The notes: a model not told the origin generated them from the letters alone. Counted from the stretch's first letter, positions 1 to 5,855 are shown. The stretch is DNA of 7,727 bases from Paracoccaceae bacterium (GCA_020441345.1 JAGRMK010000057.1:1-7727); one strand, 5' to 3'. A program made the numbers and translations.

Positions 1-317
1 TGCTGACCATCGGCATGGCCGTCGACGCCAACGTGCTTGTATTCGAACGCATCCGCGAGGAACTGCGCACCGCGCGCGGCCCCGCCCGCGCGATCGAACT
101 GGGCTACGAAAAGGCGATGTCGGCCATTCTCGACGCCAACATCACCACCTTCATCACGGCGGCCATCCTGTTCGCGCTGGGCTCTGGCCCGGTGCGCGGC
201 TTTTCCATCACGCTGGGACTGGGGATCATCACCTCGGTCTTCTCGGCGCTGTTCATCACGCGGCTTCTGATCGTGTGGTGGTTCGAGCGCCGCCGGCCCA
301 AGACGCTTTCGCTCTGA
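1..317 (+). CDS. secD: Protein translocase subunit SecD, C-terminal part
   Basis: This is the last 104 codons of a gene that begins upstream of the window; bases 1-2 finish a split codon and TGA is at 315-317. SecD is an inner-membrane RND-type protein that, with SecF, uses the proton motive force to help preproteins leave the SecYEG channel on the periplasmic side. The conserved SecD segment GMAVDANVLVFERIREEL is directly readable from base 12. It is followed by the conserved helix region around DANITTFITA and two hydrophobic stretches rich in G, I, L and F. The end WWFERRRPKTLSL is a short basic cytoplasmic tail, as is usual. secF starts 12 bases later, so the pair is almost certainly one transcript. 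The family assignment is secure; the N-terminal part and periplasmic domain cannot be judged. Confidence 0.97.
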   Translation, partial: LTIGMAVDANVLVFERIREELRTARGPARAIELGYEKAMSAILDANITTFITAAILFALGSGPVRGFSITLGLGIITSVFSALFITRLLIVWWFERRRPKTLSL

Positions 318-329
318 GGACCCAGACCC

Positions 330-1295
330 ATGCGGCTCAAACTTGTCCCCGATGAGACCTCGTTCAACTTCCTTGGCCCCTGGCGGCTGACCTTCGGCCT
401 GTCTTGCGTGCTGGTCGTTCTGTCGCTGGTGGCTTTCTTCACCTTCGGCCTGAACTTCGGCATCGACTTCCGGGGTGGCACCTCGATCCGCACCGAAGCC
501 ACGCAGACAATCGACATCGGCGCCTACCGCGATGCGATCGCCCCGCTCGGGCTGGGCGACATCTCGATCTCCGAGGTTTTCGACCCAACCTACGGCCCCG
601 AACGCAACGTCGCCACGATCCGCATCCAGTCCCAGGATGGCATCGAAGCGGTCTCGCCCGAGATCCTCAACCAGGTCGAAGCGGCGCTGCGGACCGTGGA
701 CCCGACGCTCAATTTCTCATCGGTCGAATCGGTCGGACCCAAGGTTTCGGGCGAACTGGTCTACGAGGCGATTCTCGCCGTCGTGGCGGCGCTTGGCGCG
801 GTGCTGGTCTACATCTGGCTGCGTTTCGAATGGCAGTTCGCCCTAGGCGCGGTGGCCGCGTTGGTGCACGACATCATCCTGACGATCGGCGTGTTCTCGG
901 TGATCCAGTTGCGGTTCGACCTGGCGATCATCGCTGCCTTGCTGACTATCGTCGGCTACTCGCTCAACGACACCGTGGTGGTCTTCGACCGGATGCGCGA
1001 GAACCTGATCAAATACAAGAAACGCGCCCTGATCGACGTGATGAACCTGTCGCTCAACGAAACCCTGTCGCGCACCCTGATGACCTCGCTGACCACGCTG
1101 ATCGCCCTGATCGCGCTCTTCCTGTTCGGCGGAGACGTGATCCGCGGCTTCGTCTTCGCGATGATCTGGGGCGTTGTCGTCGGCACCTGGTCGTCGGTCT
1201 ACGTGGCGGCAGTCATCGTGAAACGCCTGGGCGTGCGCCGCGAACCCGACAAGGATGGCGACAAACCTGGCACCCAGTTCGCAACCTCGGACTGA
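330..1295 (+). CDS. secF: Protein translocase subunit SecF
   Basis: A complete 321-residue SecF, the partner of SecD in the SecDF-YajC accessory complex of the Sec translocase. A first membrane helix lies at about residues 20-40, followed by the hallmark GIDFRGGTSI (44-53) at the start of the periplasmic domain. The SecF motif SVGPKVSGEL (134-143) leads into a C-terminal block of five helices. The block contains GYSLNDTVVVFDRMREN (209-225), the strongly conserved family signature. The start ATG at 330 is chosen because TGAGGA (315-320), overlapping the secD stop, gives a Shine-Dalgarno at good spacing, and the sequence begins MRLKLVP as in alphaproteobacterial SecF. The C-terminus after residue 300 is hydrophilic (RREPDKDGDKPG) and looks like a variable tail. 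The next gene begins 4 bases after the stop, which suggests translational coupling. Confidence 0.97.
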   Translation: MRLKLVPDETSFNFLGPWRLTFGLSCVLVVLSLVAFFTFGLNFGIDFRGGTSIRTEATQTIDIGAYRDAIAPLGLGDISISEVFDPTYGPERNVATIRIQSQDGIEAVSPEILNQVEAALRTVDPTLNFSSVESVGPKVSGELVYEAILAVVAALGAVLVYIWLRFEWQFALGAVAALVHDIILTIGVFSVIQLRFDLAIIAALLTIVGYSLNDTVVVFDRMRENLIKYKKRALIDVMNLSLNETLSRTLMTSLTTLIALIALFLFGGDVIRGFVFAMIWGVVVGTWSSVYVAAVIVKRLGVRREPDKDGDKPGTQFATSD

Positions 1296-1299
1296 CACC

Positions 1300-1656
1300 A
1301 TGCCCCTGACCGAGGTCGATTTTGGCGCGGCCAAACCAATCGAAGGCTACACCGCCGACACCTTCCGGCTCGACGGTATCGCCCATCCGGCGCCTGTGCT
1401 CTTCGCCCCCGGCCATATCCTGGCCTGGGGCGGGTATCCTGACACGGCGGCTCTTCTGGCGCTGACCGGACAGATTGACGTGCTGTTTATCGGCACCGGC
1501 CCGCAGATCGCGCCGATCCCCGCCTCCCTGCGCCAGACCCTCGAAGCCGCGGGCCTCGGCGTCGAGATCATGGCCTCGCCCACCGCCTGCCGCACCTACA
1601 ACGTCTTGCTGTCCGAAGGCCGCCGGATCGCCGTCGCCCTCCTCCCGGCTGGCTGA
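1300..1656 (+). CDS. Mth938-like domain protein (DUF498, NDUFAF3 family)
   Basis: A 118-residue soluble protein of the Mth938-like family. I recognise FIGTGPQI (63-70) and the C-terminal block GVEIMASPTACRTYNVLLSE (88-107) followed by GRRIAVALLPA. These correspond to the strand-turn and helix regions shared by the family. The human member NDUFAF3 (C3orf60) is needed for assembly of respiratory complex I; the bacterial role is not established. The ATG at 1300 is preferred over in-frame upstream ATG 1255, which would lie inside secF and add a non-conserved leader. From 1300 the protein begins MPLTEVDF, a normal family start. It sits 4 bases after the secF stop and has no strong Shine-Dalgarno of its own, so coupled translation with secF is likely. 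Family assignment is firm; a role in complex I or membrane-protein biogenesis is inference. Confidence 0.9.
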   Translation: MPLTEVDFGAAKPIEGYTADTFRLDGIAHPAPVLFAPGHILAWGGYPDTAALLALTGQIDVLFIGTGPQIAPIPASLRQTLEAAGLGVEIMASPTACRTYNVLLSEGRRIAVALLPAG

Positions 1657-1672
1657 CCAAAGCCCCTCATCT

Positions 1673-1720
1673 GCCAGAAAATATCCTCAGGGAGGGGGAG
1701 AATTGCCCCGTGTTTCTGGC
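1673..1720 (+). terminator. Stem-loop just after the secDF/Mth938 genes, possible terminator
   Basis: A perfect 8-base inverted repeat, GCCAGAAA (1673-1680) and TTTCTGGC (1713-1720), starts 16 bases after the Mth938 stop. A smaller GGGG/CCCC hairpin (within 1694-1709) lies inside its loop. A loosely T-rich stretch (1726-1737) follows. The position fits the end of the secD-secF-Mth938 transcript. It lacks a clean GC stem with an adjacent U run, so intrinsic termination is only a possibility; it may be just a 3'-end stabilising structure. Confidence 0.3.
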
Positions 1721-1735
1721 TGAAGTTTTAGGTGT

Positions 1736-1963
1736 TTAGTCAATGCACGCTGGTCGCGCAGCCAAGATGGTTTCGTCAGGGTCTGGCTCAATGGCCAGCT
1801 ACGCTTTTCATATGATGGACCAACAACAAATGATGATGATGACATCTACTTTCGCTATGGCGTATACCGCAGTTTTGTCAGTCGTTGTCACGGCCCATGC
1901 CCAACCCTCGTTGCTTACTACAGAGACGTCAGGCGGGGGAGTACCCGCTCATCAGTAGAATGA
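1736..1963 (+). pseudogene. Remnant of a polysaccharide lyase (heparin lyase I-like), C-terminal end only
   Basis: An open frame on the + strand, bounded by TGA at 1721-1723 and TGA at 1961-1963, encodes about 75 residues with no ATG, GTG or TTG before the recognisable part. From 1739 it reads VNARWSRSQDGFVRVWLNGQ, then SYDGPTT, then IYFRYGVYRSFVSR and PTLVAYYRDVRRG. This order (a W-x-x-DGF-x-x-VW-x-x-G-x-L strand pair, a Y-x-GPT loop, YF+(F/Y)G-x-YRS and a final Y-x-D-x-RRG) is what I recall from the C-terminal third of secreted polysaccharide lyases of the heparin lyase I/glucuronan lyase type (Pfam Polysacc_lyase). Those are jelly-roll enzymes that cleave uronic-acid polymers. The signal peptide and N-terminal two thirds are absent, replaced by the 3' flank of the Mth938 gene. 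The surviving codons contain no frameshift, so the truncation looks like one deletion or a partial insertion. The family call is from memory of the motif pattern and is moderately sure. Confidence 0.6.
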
Positions 1964-2240
1964 ACCAGAAACTTGTCCAGGCCAGATAAGGCACAGCCGG
2001 ACTGCCGCGACGACGGTTCGGCGTCACTCAGTTGGTTCTGATGGGCGTTCTGATCAGGATTCAACAGAGCTGATCCCGCTATCAGAGACAAGTTGCGATG
2101 GTACCGAAGTTTTGGTTTGTGCCCCAAAACAGGATTGTTCACCGAATGACCTGCCCAAGATTTCAGAATGGTTCTACAACTCTGAATTGACAAGCTTTCT
2201 GCCCAATTGACGTACTCTCAGGAGGGTGAATGGCCGCAGG
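1964..2240 (+). other. Lower-GC stretch between the lyase remnant and ccmA hairpins; unrecognised open frame
   Basis: This stretch is visibly less GC-rich than the neighbouring genes. One + strand frame stays open from 1959 to the TGA at 2208-2210 (83 residues). Its second half (LIPLSETSCDGTEVLVCAPK, then ISEWFYNSELTSFLPN) has a protein-like composition. It has no ATG or GTG start; a TTG at 2112 would leave only 32 residues. I do not recognise it. The - strand is also open over 1918-2193, from a TTG, with an unconvincing composition. A 7-base inverted repeat GTTTTGG/CCAAAAC (2109-2115, 2124-2130) lies inside. The likeliest reading is decayed DNA that arrived with, or survives from the same locus as, the lyase remnant. 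No functional gene can be supported. Confidence 0.35.
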
Positions 2241-2246
2241 CCGGAG

Positions 2247-2263
2247 GGGGGCGAAACGCCCCC
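2247..2263. repeat. GC-rich palindrome 1 upstream of ccmA
   Basis: A perfect 7-base stem, GGGGGCG (2247-2253) and CGCCCCC (2257-2263), closes an AAA loop; a G-T pair can extend it by one. It lies about 140 bases before the ccmA start. It resembles the short GC-rich intergenic palindromes common in Rhodobacteraceae genomes. No U tract follows on either strand, so a classical terminator is not indicated. On transcription in either direction it would give a very stable hairpin. Confidence 0.55.
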
Positions 2264-2279
2264 TGCGGGCGCAGACCGC

Positions 2280-2314
2280 GCGCCGCCGGGGGGCTCGACG
2301 CCCCCAAGCGGCGC
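2280..2314. repeat. GC-rich palindrome 2 upstream of ccmA
   Basis: A longer two-part hairpin 16 bases after the first. The outer stem GCGCCGC (2280-2286) pairs with GCGGCGC (2308-2314). After a 2x2 internal loop, the inner stem GGGGGC (2289-2294) pairs with GCCCCC (2300-2305) around a TCGAC loop. That makes 13 paired bases in 35. Both hairpins could insulate ccmA from the upstream genes or mark a dispersed palindromic repeat; the sequence alone does not decide. Downstream, 2315-2400 holds no further structure I can support apart from TAAGG (2388-2392), the likely ccmA ribosome binding site. Confidence 0.6.
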
Positions 2315-2400
2315 CCCTCTTCCGGCAGACCAAGGCCCGATTGTCGCGCCCCCCGCGCTTTCCTTTGCAGCATCAGGACAAAACCGTTAAGGCACATCGC

Positions 2401-3030
2401 ATGGAATTGCGTGTCACAGATCTGGCCTGCGCACGGGGCGGGTTGCCGCTTCTCGACGGGCTGAACTTCACCGTTCATCCCGGCGAAGCCCTGGTGCTGC
2501 GCGGGCCAAACGGCAGTGGCAAGACCACGCTCTTGCGCACCCTGGCAGGGCTTCAGCCGGCATTGCGCGGCGAGATTTCCTGCCCGCCTGAGCAGATGAC
2601 CTATGCAGCGCATGCCGACGGTCTCAAATCCACACTGAGTGTCCGCGAGAACCTGGCCTTCTGGGCCGCGATCCACGCCGCACCCGGCGGCGACGAGGGC
2701 GTGACCCGCGCCATGGCAGCGATGAACCTGACCGATCTCGCCGACCGCCAGGCGCACAACCTCTCGGCCGGACAAAAGCGCCGCCTCGGGCTGGCGCGGC
2801 TTCTGGTCACAGGCCGCTGGCTCTGGGTGCTTGATGAACCGACGGTATCGCTCGATGTGGCTTCGGTGGCGCTCTTTGCGTCGGTCGTGCGCGGCCACCT
2901 TGCGACGGGGGGCGCGGCCCTGCTGGCAACGCATATCGACCTTGGCCTGGACGAGGCTCACACGCTCGACCTCACGCCGTTCAAGGCCAGCTTGCCCGCC
3001 GATCCCGGATTTGACGAGGCCTTCCTGTGA
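2401..3030 (+). CDS. ccmA: Haem exporter ATP-binding protein CcmA
   Basis: A 209-residue ABC ATPase of the cytochrome c maturation System I (HelA in Rhodobacter). It acts in the cytoplasm with membrane partners CcmB and CcmC and uses ATP hydrolysis to release holo-CcmE from CcmC. All nucleotide-binding elements are present: Walker A GPNGSGKT (35-42), signature LSAGQKRRLGLARLL (121-135), Walker B LWVLDEP (141-147) with E146, and the switch histidine in ATHID (H178). Length is typical. The ATG at 2401 follows TAAGG by 8 bases and gives the family start MELRVTDLAC. An in-frame ATG at 2230 would add 57 Arg/Pro-rich residues read through the two hairpins and is rejected. It overlaps ccmB by 4 bases (GTGA), which indicates translational coupling. 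A promoter probably lies in 2315-2390, but I cannot point to clear boxes. Confidence 0.96.
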   Translation: MELRVTDLACARGGLPLLDGLNFTVHPGEALVLRGPNGSGKTTLLRTLAGLQPALRGEISCPPEQMTYAAHADGLKSTLSVRENLAFWAAIHAAPGGDEGVTRAMAAMNLTDLADRQAHNLSAGQKRRLGLARLLVTGRWLWVLDEPTVSLDVASVALFASVVRGHLATGGAALLATHIDLGLDEAHTLDLTPFKASLPADPGFDEAFL

Positions 3031-3683
3031 TCGCCCTGTTGCTGCGCGACCTCAAGCTTGCACTGCGTGCAGGGGGCGGGTTCGGCCTGGGGCTGGGTTT
3101 TTTCCTGATCCTCGCGGTGCTGGTGCCGCTGGGCGTCGGCCCCGATCAGACCACGCTGGGCCTGATTGCGCCCGGTATCCTGTGGGTCGGCGCGCTACTG
3201 GCCTGCCTGCTGTCGCTCGACCGCCTCTTCGCCCTCGATTTCGAGGACGGCTCGCTCGACCTTCTGGCCACCTCGCCGATCCCACTCGAGGGCGTGGTGA
3301 CCGCCAAGGCGCTGGCGCATTGGCTGACCACCGGCCTGCCGCTGGCCCTGGCGGCTCCGGTGCTCGGCATCCTGCTGAATCTGCCCGGCCCGGCCTATGG
3401 CCCGCTGATGCTCTCGCTGCTGGTTGGAACGCCCGCGCTCAGCATGATAGGGGCTTTTGGCGCGGCGTTGACCGTGGGCCTCAAGCGCGGCGGATTGCTG
3501 CTGTCGCTGCTGGTCCTGCCGCTCTACGTACCAACACTGGTGTTCGGCGCGCAAACCGTGACCCGCGCCGCGCAGGGGCTCGACATCACGACACCGCTGC
3601 TGTTGCTTGGTGGCATCACCGCCGGGTCGGTGGCGCTGTTGCCCTTTGCAGCCGCCTTCGCCTTGCGCATCAATCTGCGTTAG
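3027..3683 (+). CDS. ccmB: Haem exporter membrane protein CcmB
   Basis: A 218-residue polytopic membrane protein, the normal length for CcmB, with about six hydrophobic helices. It is the permease-like partner of CcmA in the CcmABCD complex. Family hallmarks are LGVGP (35-39), the block from GILWVGALLA (50-59) to FEDGSLDLL (72-80), and VGTPALSMIGAFGAALTVGL (133-152), followed by the hydrophobic run LLVLPLYVPTLVFGA (161-175). The cytoplasmic loop around FEDG is the probable CcmA contact, by family analogy. The start is GTG at 3027, overlapping the ccmA stop as GTGA; the protein then begins MIALLLRDLKLALRAGGG, matching the usual CcmB N-terminus. The stop is TAG at 3681-3683. A 67-base gap precedes ccmC, the only real gap inside the ccm set. 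Confidence 0.95.
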   Translation: MIALLLRDLKLALRAGGGFGLGLGFFLILAVLVPLGVGPDQTTLGLIAPGILWVGALLACLLSLDRLFALDFEDGSLDLLATSPIPLEGVVTAKALAHWLTTGLPLALAAPVLGILLNLPGPAYGPLMLSLLVGTPALSMIGAFGAALTVGLKRGGLLLSLLVLPLYVPTLVFGAQTVTRAAQGLDITTPLLLLGGITAGSVALLPFAAAFALRINLR

Positions 3684-3686
3684 ATC

Positions 3687-3740
3687 ATGACGAACCGGTT
3701 CACGCCCTCGTGGCTTGAGCCCCCTGCCCCGAAAGACTAG
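3687..3740 (+). other. 17-codon open frame between ccmB and ccmC, possible leader peptide or chance
   Basis: An ATG 3 bases after the ccmB stop opens a frame encoding MTNRFTPSWLEPPAPKD, ended by TAG 10 bases before the ccmC start. It covers most of the ccmB-ccmC gap and ends at the ccmC Shine-Dalgarno region (CTAGGA). It also contains the 10-base palindrome GAACCGGTTC (3692-3701). No ribosome binding site of its own is evident. A frame this short is expected by chance, so this is recorded only because of its tight fit to the gap. Confidence 0.15.
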
Positions 3741-3750
3741 GACACCCCGT

Positions 3751-4485
3751 ATGGCATCGCTCTGGGAATACGCCAATCCGGTGAAATTCATGAAGGTTTC
3801 GGGCTGGCTTCTGCCCGTGACCGCCGTGCTGGCGGCGGTGATGGTGACCGTTGGCCTGGTCTGGGGGTTCTTCCTGACGCCCGACGATTTCCGCCAGGGA
3901 TCGACCGTCAAGATCATCTTCCTGCATGTCCCCTCGGCGCTGATGGCGATCAATGCCTGGGCGATGATGCTGGTTGCCTCGCTGATCTGGCTGATCCGCC
4001 GCCACCATGTCAGCGCCCTGGCCGCAAAGGCGGCCGGGCCGATCGGTGCCACGATGACGCTGATCGCGCTGATCACCGGCGCGATCTGGGGCCAGCCGAT
4101 GTGGGGCACCTGGTGGGTCTGGGATCCGCGTCTGACGTCTTTCCTGATCCTGTTCCTGTTCTATATCGGGTATATAGCGCTCTGGTCCGCGATCGAGGAT
4201 CCCGATACCGCCGCCGACCTGACGGCGGTGCTGTGCCTCGTGGGTTCGGTCTTCGCGGTTCTGTCGCGCTATGCTGCGATCTTCTGGAATCAGGGGTTGC
4301 ACCAGGGTGCGTCGCTGAGCATGGCGCCGGGCACGCGCATGGACTGGTCTTACAAGGGGCCGCTCTATTTGTGCATGACCGGCTTTGGCGTGCTGTTTCT
4401 GGCGCTTGTTCTGGCCGGCACGCGAACCGAAATCCGAGCCCGTCGCATGACGGCGCTCCTGACCCGCGAAAGGGCCAAAGGATGA
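3751..4485 (+). CDS. ccmC: Haem lyase/haem transporter CcmC
   Basis: A 244-residue inner-membrane protein of the haem-handling family. CcmC holds haem at its periplasmic face and attaches it covalently to CcmE. The tryptophan-rich WWD motif WGTWWVWDPRLTS (118-130) is intact. Two histidines at the positions expected for axial haem ligands are present: H59 in FLHVPSA and H184 in QGLHQG, equivalent to H60 and H184 of the E. coli protein. About six membrane helices are visible. The ATG at 3751 is chosen because ACTAGGA lies about 10 bases upstream and MASLWEYANP is a normal CcmC start; an in-frame TTG at 3715 is less likely. The 3' end overlaps ccmD (ATGATG at 4482-4487 spans the TGA at 4483-4485). 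All key residues are present, so it should be functional. Confidence 0.97.
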   Translation: MASLWEYANPVKFMKVSGWLLPVTAVLAAVMVTVGLVWGFFLTPDDFRQGSTVKIIFLHVPSALMAINAWAMMLVASLIWLIRRHHVSALAAKAAGPIGATMTLIALITGAIWGQPMWGTWWVWDPRLTSFLILFLFYIGYIALWSAIEDPDTAADLTAVLCLVGSVFAVLSRYAAIFWNQGLHQGASLSMAPGTRMDWSYKGPLYLCMTGFGVLFLALVLAGTRTEIRARRMTALLTRERAKG

Positions 4486-4637
4486 TGCCCGATCTTGGCG
4501 CCTATGCCACCGAAATCCTGCTGGCCTATGCCGCGTCGCTGTCCCTGCTCGGGGTGCTGATCATCTGGATCTGGGCCCGATCGCGGCGCGTCAAACGCGA
4601 CCTGAAAACCCTTGAAACCCGTTTGACCCGGACCTGA
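4482..4637 (+). CDS. ccmD: Haem exporter protein CcmD
   Basis: A 51-residue single-span membrane protein. CcmD (HelD/orf52 in Rhodobacter) is a small subunit that stabilises CcmC-CcmE and helps release holo-CcmE. It shows a short N-terminus with spaced tyrosines (Y8, Y16), one helix at about 11-31 ending LLGVLIIWIW, and a strongly basic cytoplasmic tail (RSRRVKRDLKTLETRLTR). This is the usual layout for the family. Two adjacent ATG codons (4482 and 4485) are both possible; 4482 gives a 4-base overlap with ccmC and AAAGG just upstream. Sequence conservation in CcmD is low, so position between ccmC and ccmG is a large part of the evidence. Four bases separate it from ccmG. Confidence 0.92.
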   Translation: MMPDLGAYATEILLAYAASLSLLGVLIIWIWARSRRVKRDLKTLETRLTRT

Positions 4638-4641
4638 TGAA

Positions 4642-5184
4642 ATGGCCAAGATCAATCCGCTTCTGATCCTTCCCCCCGTTCTGCTCGCCGGTTTCGTGGC
4701 CTTTGTCGCGGTCGGCAACCTGCGCGAAGATCGCGATGTCCTGCCCTCGGCGCGCGCGGGGCATCCGGCGCCGGTCGTCGCGCTGGAAGAAATGCCGGGC
4801 CGCCCGCTGTTTACCGACGGCATGCTGCGAACAGGGGACGTGACGCTGGTCAATTTTTTTGCCTCCTGGTGCCCACCCTGCCGCGCCGAGCACCCACTGC
4901 TCGAAGACCTCGCGCAGGACGGCGTGACGATCCTGGGTGTCAATTACCGCGACCAGCCACACCTGGCCGAGGCGTTCCTTGACGATCTGGGCGATCCCTA
5001 TACCGCCATCGGCGCCGACCCACGCGCGCGGATGGGCCTGGATTGGGGCGTTGTGGGCCTGCCCGAAACCTTTGTCGTCGATGGCGCGGGCAATGTCGTG
5101 ATGCGCCATGCCGGACCGCTGACCGACGAGGTGATCGAAACCCGTTTGCGCCCGGCAATGCAGCGGGCAGCGGGTATCAACTGA
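4642..5184 (+). CDS. ccmG: Thiol:disulfide interchange protein CcmG (DsbE/HelX)
   Basis: A 180-residue membrane-anchored periplasmic thioredoxin. CcmG keeps the cysteines of apocytochrome c CXXCH motifs, or of CcmH, reduced for haem ligation and is itself reduced by CcdA/DsbD. An uncleaved signal anchor lies at about residues 7-25 (LLILPPVLLAGFVAFVAV). The thioredoxin-like domain starts with HPAPVVALEE (41-50), the active site is FFASWCPPCRAEHP (72-85; C77 and C80), and the cis-proline loop is GVVGLPETFVVD (136-147; P141). WCPPC and the GLPETF segment are typical of CcmG rather than of general thioredoxins. The ATG at 4642 is 4 bases after the ccmD stop, with TGATGAAATG giving coupled initiation. 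The stop is 2 bases before the DUF1638 start. Confidence 0.96.
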   Translation: MAKINPLLILPPVLLAGFVAFVAVGNLREDRDVLPSARAGHPAPVVALEEMPGRPLFTDGMLRTGDVTLVNFFASWCPPCRAEHPLLEDLAQDGVTILGVNYRDQPHLAEAFLDDLGDPYTAIGADPRARMGLDWGVVGLPETFVVDGAGNVVMRHAGPLTDEVIETRLRPAMQRAAGIN

Positions 5185-5186
5185 TC

Positions 5187-5828
5187 ATGACCCAGCCCGA
5201 CGACGCGCAACTGACGACCCAAGGGCTGGAAGCGCGCGGCAAAGGGCGGGTGCTGGCCTTGGCTTGCGGTGCGCTGGCTCACGAGATCCTGGCGCTCAAG
5301 GCGCTGAATGGCTGGGCTCATCTCGACCTGCATTGCCTGCCCGCCAACCTTCATCTGTGGCCGGACCGGATCCCCGACGCCGTCGAAAAGGCCGTGGCCC
5401 GGTTCCGCGCCGATTATGACCGCATCTTTGTCGTTTACGCCGATTGCGGCACCGGCGGGTTGTTGCAGACCCGCTGCGCCGCGCTGGGGGTAGAGATGAT
5501 CGAAGGCCCGCATTGCTACGCGTTCTTTTCGGGGACCGACGCCTTTCTGGCGGGCGCCGAGGACGAGATTACCGCCTTCTACCTGACCGATTTCCTGGTT
5601 CGCCAATTCGAGGCCTTTGTCTGGAAGCCGATGGGTTTCGACCGCCACCCGGACCTGATCGGCATGATGTTCGGCAATTATGAACGCCTGATCTACCTGG
5701 CGCAGACCGAAAACCCCGAGCTCGACGCCCGCGCGCGACAGTGGGCAGACCGGTTGTCGCTGACTTATGAACGCCGTTTCACCGGCTATGGCGATCTGAC
5801 GACGGCCCTGGCGCAGGCGACACGATAA
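5187..5828 (+). CDS. DUF1638 family protein, function unknown
   Basis: A 213-residue soluble protein I recognise as DUF1638. The family landmarks are ALACGALAHEI (24-34), HCLPANLHLWPDRIPDAV (49-66), VVYADCGTGG (82-91), EGPHCYAFFSGTDAF (106-120) and FYLTDFLVRQF (131-141). Cysteines C27, C50, C87 and C110, with H49 and H109, sit in the conserved blocks, which suggests a metal or cofactor site; that is inference. No biochemical role is assigned here. From memory, other members occur near corrinoid methyltransferase genes, which would fit a metal or cobalamin link. The ATG at 5187 is 2 bases after the ccmG stop with no clear Shine-Dalgarno, so translation is probably coupled to ccmG. That makes it the likely last gene of the ccm transcript; only a weak stem-loop (5829-5849) follows. 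Confidence 0.88.
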   Translation: MTQPDDAQLTTQGLEARGKGRVLALACGALAHEILALKALNGWAHLDLHCLPANLHLWPDRIPDAVEKAVARFRADYDRIFVVYADCGTGGLLQTRCAALGVEMIEGPHCYAFFSGTDAFLAGAEDEITAFYLTDFLVRQFEAFVWKPMGFDRHPDLIGMMFGNYERLIYLAQTENPELDARARQWADRLSLTYERRFTGYGDLTTALAQATR

Positions 5829-5855
5829 GGCGCTGGCCTGCGGCGCGCCGTCTGC

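Noticed and set aside
1255..1299. Longer Mth938 protein from ATG 1255
   Set aside because: It would overlap secF by 41 bases in another frame and add non-conserved residues; ATG 1300 is 4 bases after the secF stop.
1818..1842. Short tandem repeat of ATG/GAT triplets
   Set aside because: It is only four to five units and encodes an Asp run inside the lyase remnant; not a separate repeat element.
1743..1958. 71-residue + strand frame starting with ATG at 1743
   Set aside because: It is out of frame with the recognisable lyase remnant; its Met-rich run comes from the ATGATGATGATG stretch that encodes Asp in the lyase frame.
1918..2193. 91-residue - strand frame from a TTG
   Set aside because: Composition is unconvincing, there is no ribosome binding site or recognisable motif, and it overlaps the lyase remnant on the other strand.
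2230..2400. N-terminal extension of CcmA from an in-frame ATG at 2230
   Set aside because: The extra 57 residues are Arg/Pro-rich translation of two GC hairpins, CcmA proteins start where 2401 starts, and TAAGG is correctly placed before 2401.
5829..5849. Intrinsic terminator after the DUF1638 gene
   Set aside because: Only a 5-base stem (GGCGC/GCGCC) with an 11-base loop and no U tract; too weak to call.
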